Shown here in pieces: positions 5,901 through 7,313 of a stretch of 7,313 nucleotides of DNA. The notes under the pieces are model-generated. The model worked only from the letters and a program-made list of their open reading frames with translations, had not been told where the DNA came from and ran no database searches. Both the position numbers and the translations under genes were made by a program. Positions within the stretch are counted from its first letter, which is position 1; every line of letters starts with the position of its first letter. This stretch comes from an uncultured Methanomassiliicoccales archaeon (GTDB lineage: Archaea > Thermoplasmatota > Thermoplasmata > Methanomassiliicoccales > Methanomethylophilaceae): positions 1 to 7,313 of the forward strand of contig CAKQHC010000077.1 in NCBI GenBank assembly GCA_934234005.1. The letters run 5' to 3'.

Positions 5901-7313
5901 ATATCAATTCTGCCGAGATGAGAGCAACCGGGGATATCAGCGTGACGATAAACGGTTCTGCTGTACTGAAATCAGTATACGGCGGAGGACAGATGTCTCT
6001 GGTTAATGCAAATTCGGTAAACGTTTCGTTAATCAACAACGCGGGAGTCGGAGGCTCTGTTTACGGCGGAGGACAGGGACTTTCGGATAAGAGCGAATGG
6101 GCACTTCTGAAGGCAGATGCCGTTGGAGTATCCGTCGAAGGTTCCGTCGTATGGGGTTCAGTATACGGCGGAGGATCCCTCAGCCGTACCGAAGGTTCCA
6201 TTTTAATCACAATAAACAATTCGACGGTCAAAGGTGTGGTGTTCGGCGGAGGTTTGGGTTCGTCCGGCGTTATTTCCACTATCGGATCCCGTACGGTAAA
6301 GATATCAAGGTCAACAATCGAATCTTCGGTTCTCGGTTCGAGTTCATTAGGTGACGACAAAGGCGGTGATTCGACAATATACCTTAACGACCATGTTACC
6401 GTCGGAGCATCTGTATACGGCGGAGGATTCAAGGGAACGCTTACGGGAAATACCAGTATTACCATAGAAGACGATGTCAGCATCAGATTCTCGGTTTACG
6501 GCGGTGCCGATATCGGAGACGTTACCGGAGATTCCTTTGACGATACGCTTGTTATCGGATATTCGACAATCGTAATTTCGGGACAGAACACATCAGTCGG
6601 TCGCAGTGTGTTCGGAAGCGGAAATTCCTGTAAAGTAGACGACGGAAAAGCCACTACGCATAACACTATAACAATAATCGGATTGGGTTCTTCCGAAACG
6701 GTGTCGATGGAGTCCATACAGAGTGCCGATATCGTCAACATCACGTCGTCGAAACTAATCCTTACCGGAAGGGCAGACGCTTCCATGTCTCAGGCATCCA
6801 CAAAGTTCTCTCTGAATCATATAGGTTGTCTTAACCTTCACGAGAAGACGACATTGGATCTCCGCGCCTCCGTCGGCGACTTAGGGGAGTACGGCAGTTA
6901 TCTCGACGCATCTACCGAATCCACGGTAGAGAATCCTTCGAACACGATTGTGCTGAATGACGGAATGACATTCTCCGTGATGAATGATAGCGGCGTATAC
7001 GGACTTGTTAAGGGATACACTATCCTTTCCAAGAACAGCACCACATACGGAGCATACGCATACGGATCGAAGGATACGGACGAGAACAGCGGTTTCAGCG
7101 TTCACTCGGACGGTGTGTACGTCAAGTTGGAGCCCTCGATTTTCGAGGAGCAAAACTGTAAATGCTGGTTCCTTAAAGGAACACTTACGTACGACATTAC
7201 GGCGGTTGCCAAGTACGGTTCCGACAGCACCACGGTTACGAGCGTAATACCCGTTTCATACACATCGATGGTTAACAAGGACAAATCATCCATAATATTC
7301 GTAGGAGCTACGC
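2960..7313 (+). CDS. giant secreted adhesin-like protein with glycine-turn beta-helix repeats (3' end outside the window)
   Basis: The frame is open from ATG2960 to the window edge, 1451 codons with no stop, so the C-terminus and any membrane or wall anchor are unseen. Residues 1-15 carry five Lys/Arg, and 16-35 are a hydrophobic run (AFAVAVVALVMAASAVPFIV) with a possible signal-peptidase site after A30. Residues 154-201 resemble an InlB B-repeat / Listeria-Bacteroides (Flg_new) beta-grasp module: FTGWK, YYPGE, then IHIYATW. From about 284 the chain becomes Thr/Ser/Asn/Gly-rich with short alternating strands typical of right-handed beta-helices (TMKNDLIIQNATIKGSS; VFGG at 339-342; 367-410). 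Residues 586-1223 hold the V-Y-G-G-G repeats, described separately. Residues 1240-1451 lose the repeat and are not recognised. Many N-x-S/T sites would suit archaeal N-glycosylation. I infer an exported surface protein, perhaps for attachment to host, plant fibre or partner cells. No catalytic motif is apparent, and the ligand is unknown. The gene is transcribed alone, divergently from purE. Confidence 0.93.
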   Translation, partial: MKDFKGAYRLGTSRKAFAVAVVALVMAASAVPFIVDQTGGDYVDDSTSVVYHSYYSKPVLGNGTYVTGVSGTKVITSYVKYNEDNASSNDSECTQEIKYYGTVWSTEYNPQLWTSTPGDAGKEITQNWYNIVKYSSGAVKINGSNYEAGRTLVFTGWKAAVFENGSLTGVSDVTYYPGEVIPKTVQEKATHDGKIHIYATWGYLNYTDAEDVHRYDMSGNTNIYWFADANGNSYYKADSTESNIYTNIVSSIKSYISEGNCTIDPTIKSGASRTYSLGNSSVTMKNDLIIQNATIKGSSFNGNHGEVSEGCLFANGHILILGLGMTGGNTSNIKEHLQVFGGNNGSTLKSGISRYTYENETNNLATMVIIHSGAYSNVISGSLSGTITGSTYLSIRGATVLDTVTGGCSGNNGTGTITGSAFVYATNMNMPGDTYEEKKLGTNMGNFNGISASDVSSTESTILTGASVSGTISDDTHVYISGTTAVWDVQGAGRGGKSVVSGTANLDISGKSVVKHAACGSITDGVRESISVPCVKNVNISVHDQARVAGLFGAGYDTFYKASYASMFGTNSSIDLTIDGGTVGYVYGGGYRGTIGTTDEPLNHVTVNISGGTILGDVFLGGRGGLDKICHNTNGTYNWGDSHDDTTGYSLIYANSVNLNITGGTVEGNVYGGGESVPVISKYDSKDTVGSKTLGSPNSFTNGTGVASIVADSLNINIKNATIKGSFFGAGKGVDTEAIDSSNRHESAYTFAIVDKGNIIKIPWVVLNGSAGTSVVGSIDKGTYENYASVIVKSMSVTIDNSTINNGNVYGGGALGKLTVNGEYVLNVTNTTVNGSVFGGGKGSLLNSNIASVNTNSMILGLSCTGSVHSIGGSVYGGGELSKSNVNTNADSTVSVTIDNYEIKGSVYGGGKGSDVDGKEEWALLTTKSVELKVNNSKTYSSVYGGGALGKISCDTVNILVTGDSNIEDSVYGGGKGSESNINSAEMRATGDISVTINGSAVLKSVYGGGQMSLVNANSVNVSLINNAGVGGSVYGGGQGLSDKSEWALLKADAVGVSVEGSVVWGSVYGGGSLSRTEGSILITINNSTVKGVVFGGGLGSSGVISTIGSRTVKISRSTIESSVLGSSSLGDDKGGDSTIYLNDHVTVGASVYGGGFKGTLTGNTSITIEDDVSIRFSVYGGADIGDVTGDSFDDTLVIGYSTIVISGQNTSVGRSVFGSGNSCKVDDGKATTHNTITIIGLGSSETVSMESIQSADIVNITSSKLILTGRADASMSQASTKFSLNHIGCLNLHEKTTLDLRASVGDLGEYGSYLDASTESTVENPSNTIVLNDGMTFSVMNDSGVYGLVKGYTILSKNSTTYGAYAYGSKDTDENSGFSVHSDGVYVKLEPSIFEEQNCKCWFLKGTLTYDITAVAKYGSDSTTVTSVIPVSYTSMVNKDKSSIIFVGAT
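4715..6628 (+). repeat. V-Y/F-G-G-G coil repeat array within the surface protein
   Basis: Repeat turns start at residues 586, 618 (VFLGG), 670, 727 (FFGAGKG), 809, 837, 875, 907, 943, 971, 1006, 1034, 1068, 1094, 1124 (VLGSSS), 1152, 1179 (VYGGAD) and 1217 (VFGSG). A coil is typically a strand such as VSVTI, then a polar turn, then G/S-S-V-Y-G-G-G. From 809 to 1094 two kinds alternate: GGG followed by A/E/Q/S then L/M (809, 875, 943, 1006, 1068), and GGG followed by K/Q/L then G (837, 907, 971, 1034, 1094). At DNA level the 12-mer TACGGCGGAGGA occurs exactly nine times (4970, 5585, 5681, 5789, 5873, 5978, 6062, 6164, 6416). An exact 23-nt copy is shared by 5681-5703 and 5873-5895. The last units are degenerate. 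Confidence 0.9.

Noticed and set aside
4970..6427. Regular short DNA repeats as a possible CRISPR array or non-coding tandem repeat
   Set aside because: The repeats are only about 12 nt, the spacing varies, and they all keep one reading frame that codes for the V-Y-G-G-G turns, so they are protein repeats.

Overview
The window looks like a chromosomal segment of an archaeon, most likely a host-associated methanogen of the Methanomassiliicoccales / Methanomethylophilaceae type. Four things support this. GMP synthetase is a stand-alone ATP-pyrophosphatase subunit without its glutaminase domain, which is the archaeal split form. PurE is of the archaeal kind. Promoters are of the TATA type, with one transcript that appears leaderless. 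A very large secreted beta-helix 'adhesin-like' protein, a class known to be abundant in gut Methanomassiliicoccales, fills the right half. The order-level assignment is inference from these features, not from a database match.

Layout: (1) 1-227 is a short AT-rich stretch with at most the last codons of an upstream gene, followed by the glf leader. (2) 228-1337 (+) is glf, UDP-galactopyranose mutase, which makes the UDP-galactofuranose donor for cell-surface glycans. (3) 1344-1364 is a perfect 8-bp palindromic hairpin with T-runs on both sides, lying between the convergent glf and guaA genes and able to act as a two-way terminator. (4) 2787-1374 (-) is a compact two-gene purine operon, purE followed by the GMP synthase subunit B gene, overlapping by 14 nt. 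(5) 2788-2959 is a divergent intergenic region. It holds a promoter for purE placed so that the mRNA would start at the ATG, an operator-like palindrome directly in front of that ATG, further inverted and direct repeats, and the TATA box and Shine-Dalgarno site of the right-hand gene. (6) 2960-7313 (+) is one uninterrupted reading frame of 1451 codons that leaves the window without a stop. It encodes a secreted protein with a signal peptide, an InlB/Flg_new-like beta-grasp module, and a long glycine-turn repeat array.

The most unusual part is the repeat array of the surface protein. Coils ending in a V-Y/F-G-G-G turn alternate strictly between two types over at least ten consecutive units, with alternating long (30-38 residue) and short (26-32 residue) gaps, so the true repeat is a two-coil unit of roughly 60-70 residues. 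The glycine codons are nearly invariant at the DNA level. Secondary points of interest are a PurE that has Ala at the position of the second conserved histidine of class I enzymes, and the operator-like palindrome at the purE start.

Functionally, glf and the giant surface protein both point to the cell envelope, but they are separate transcription units and a direct link between them is not shown. purE and guaA act at the middle and the end of GMP synthesis and are probably co-regulated. No RNA gene, insertion sequence or CRISPR array was found.
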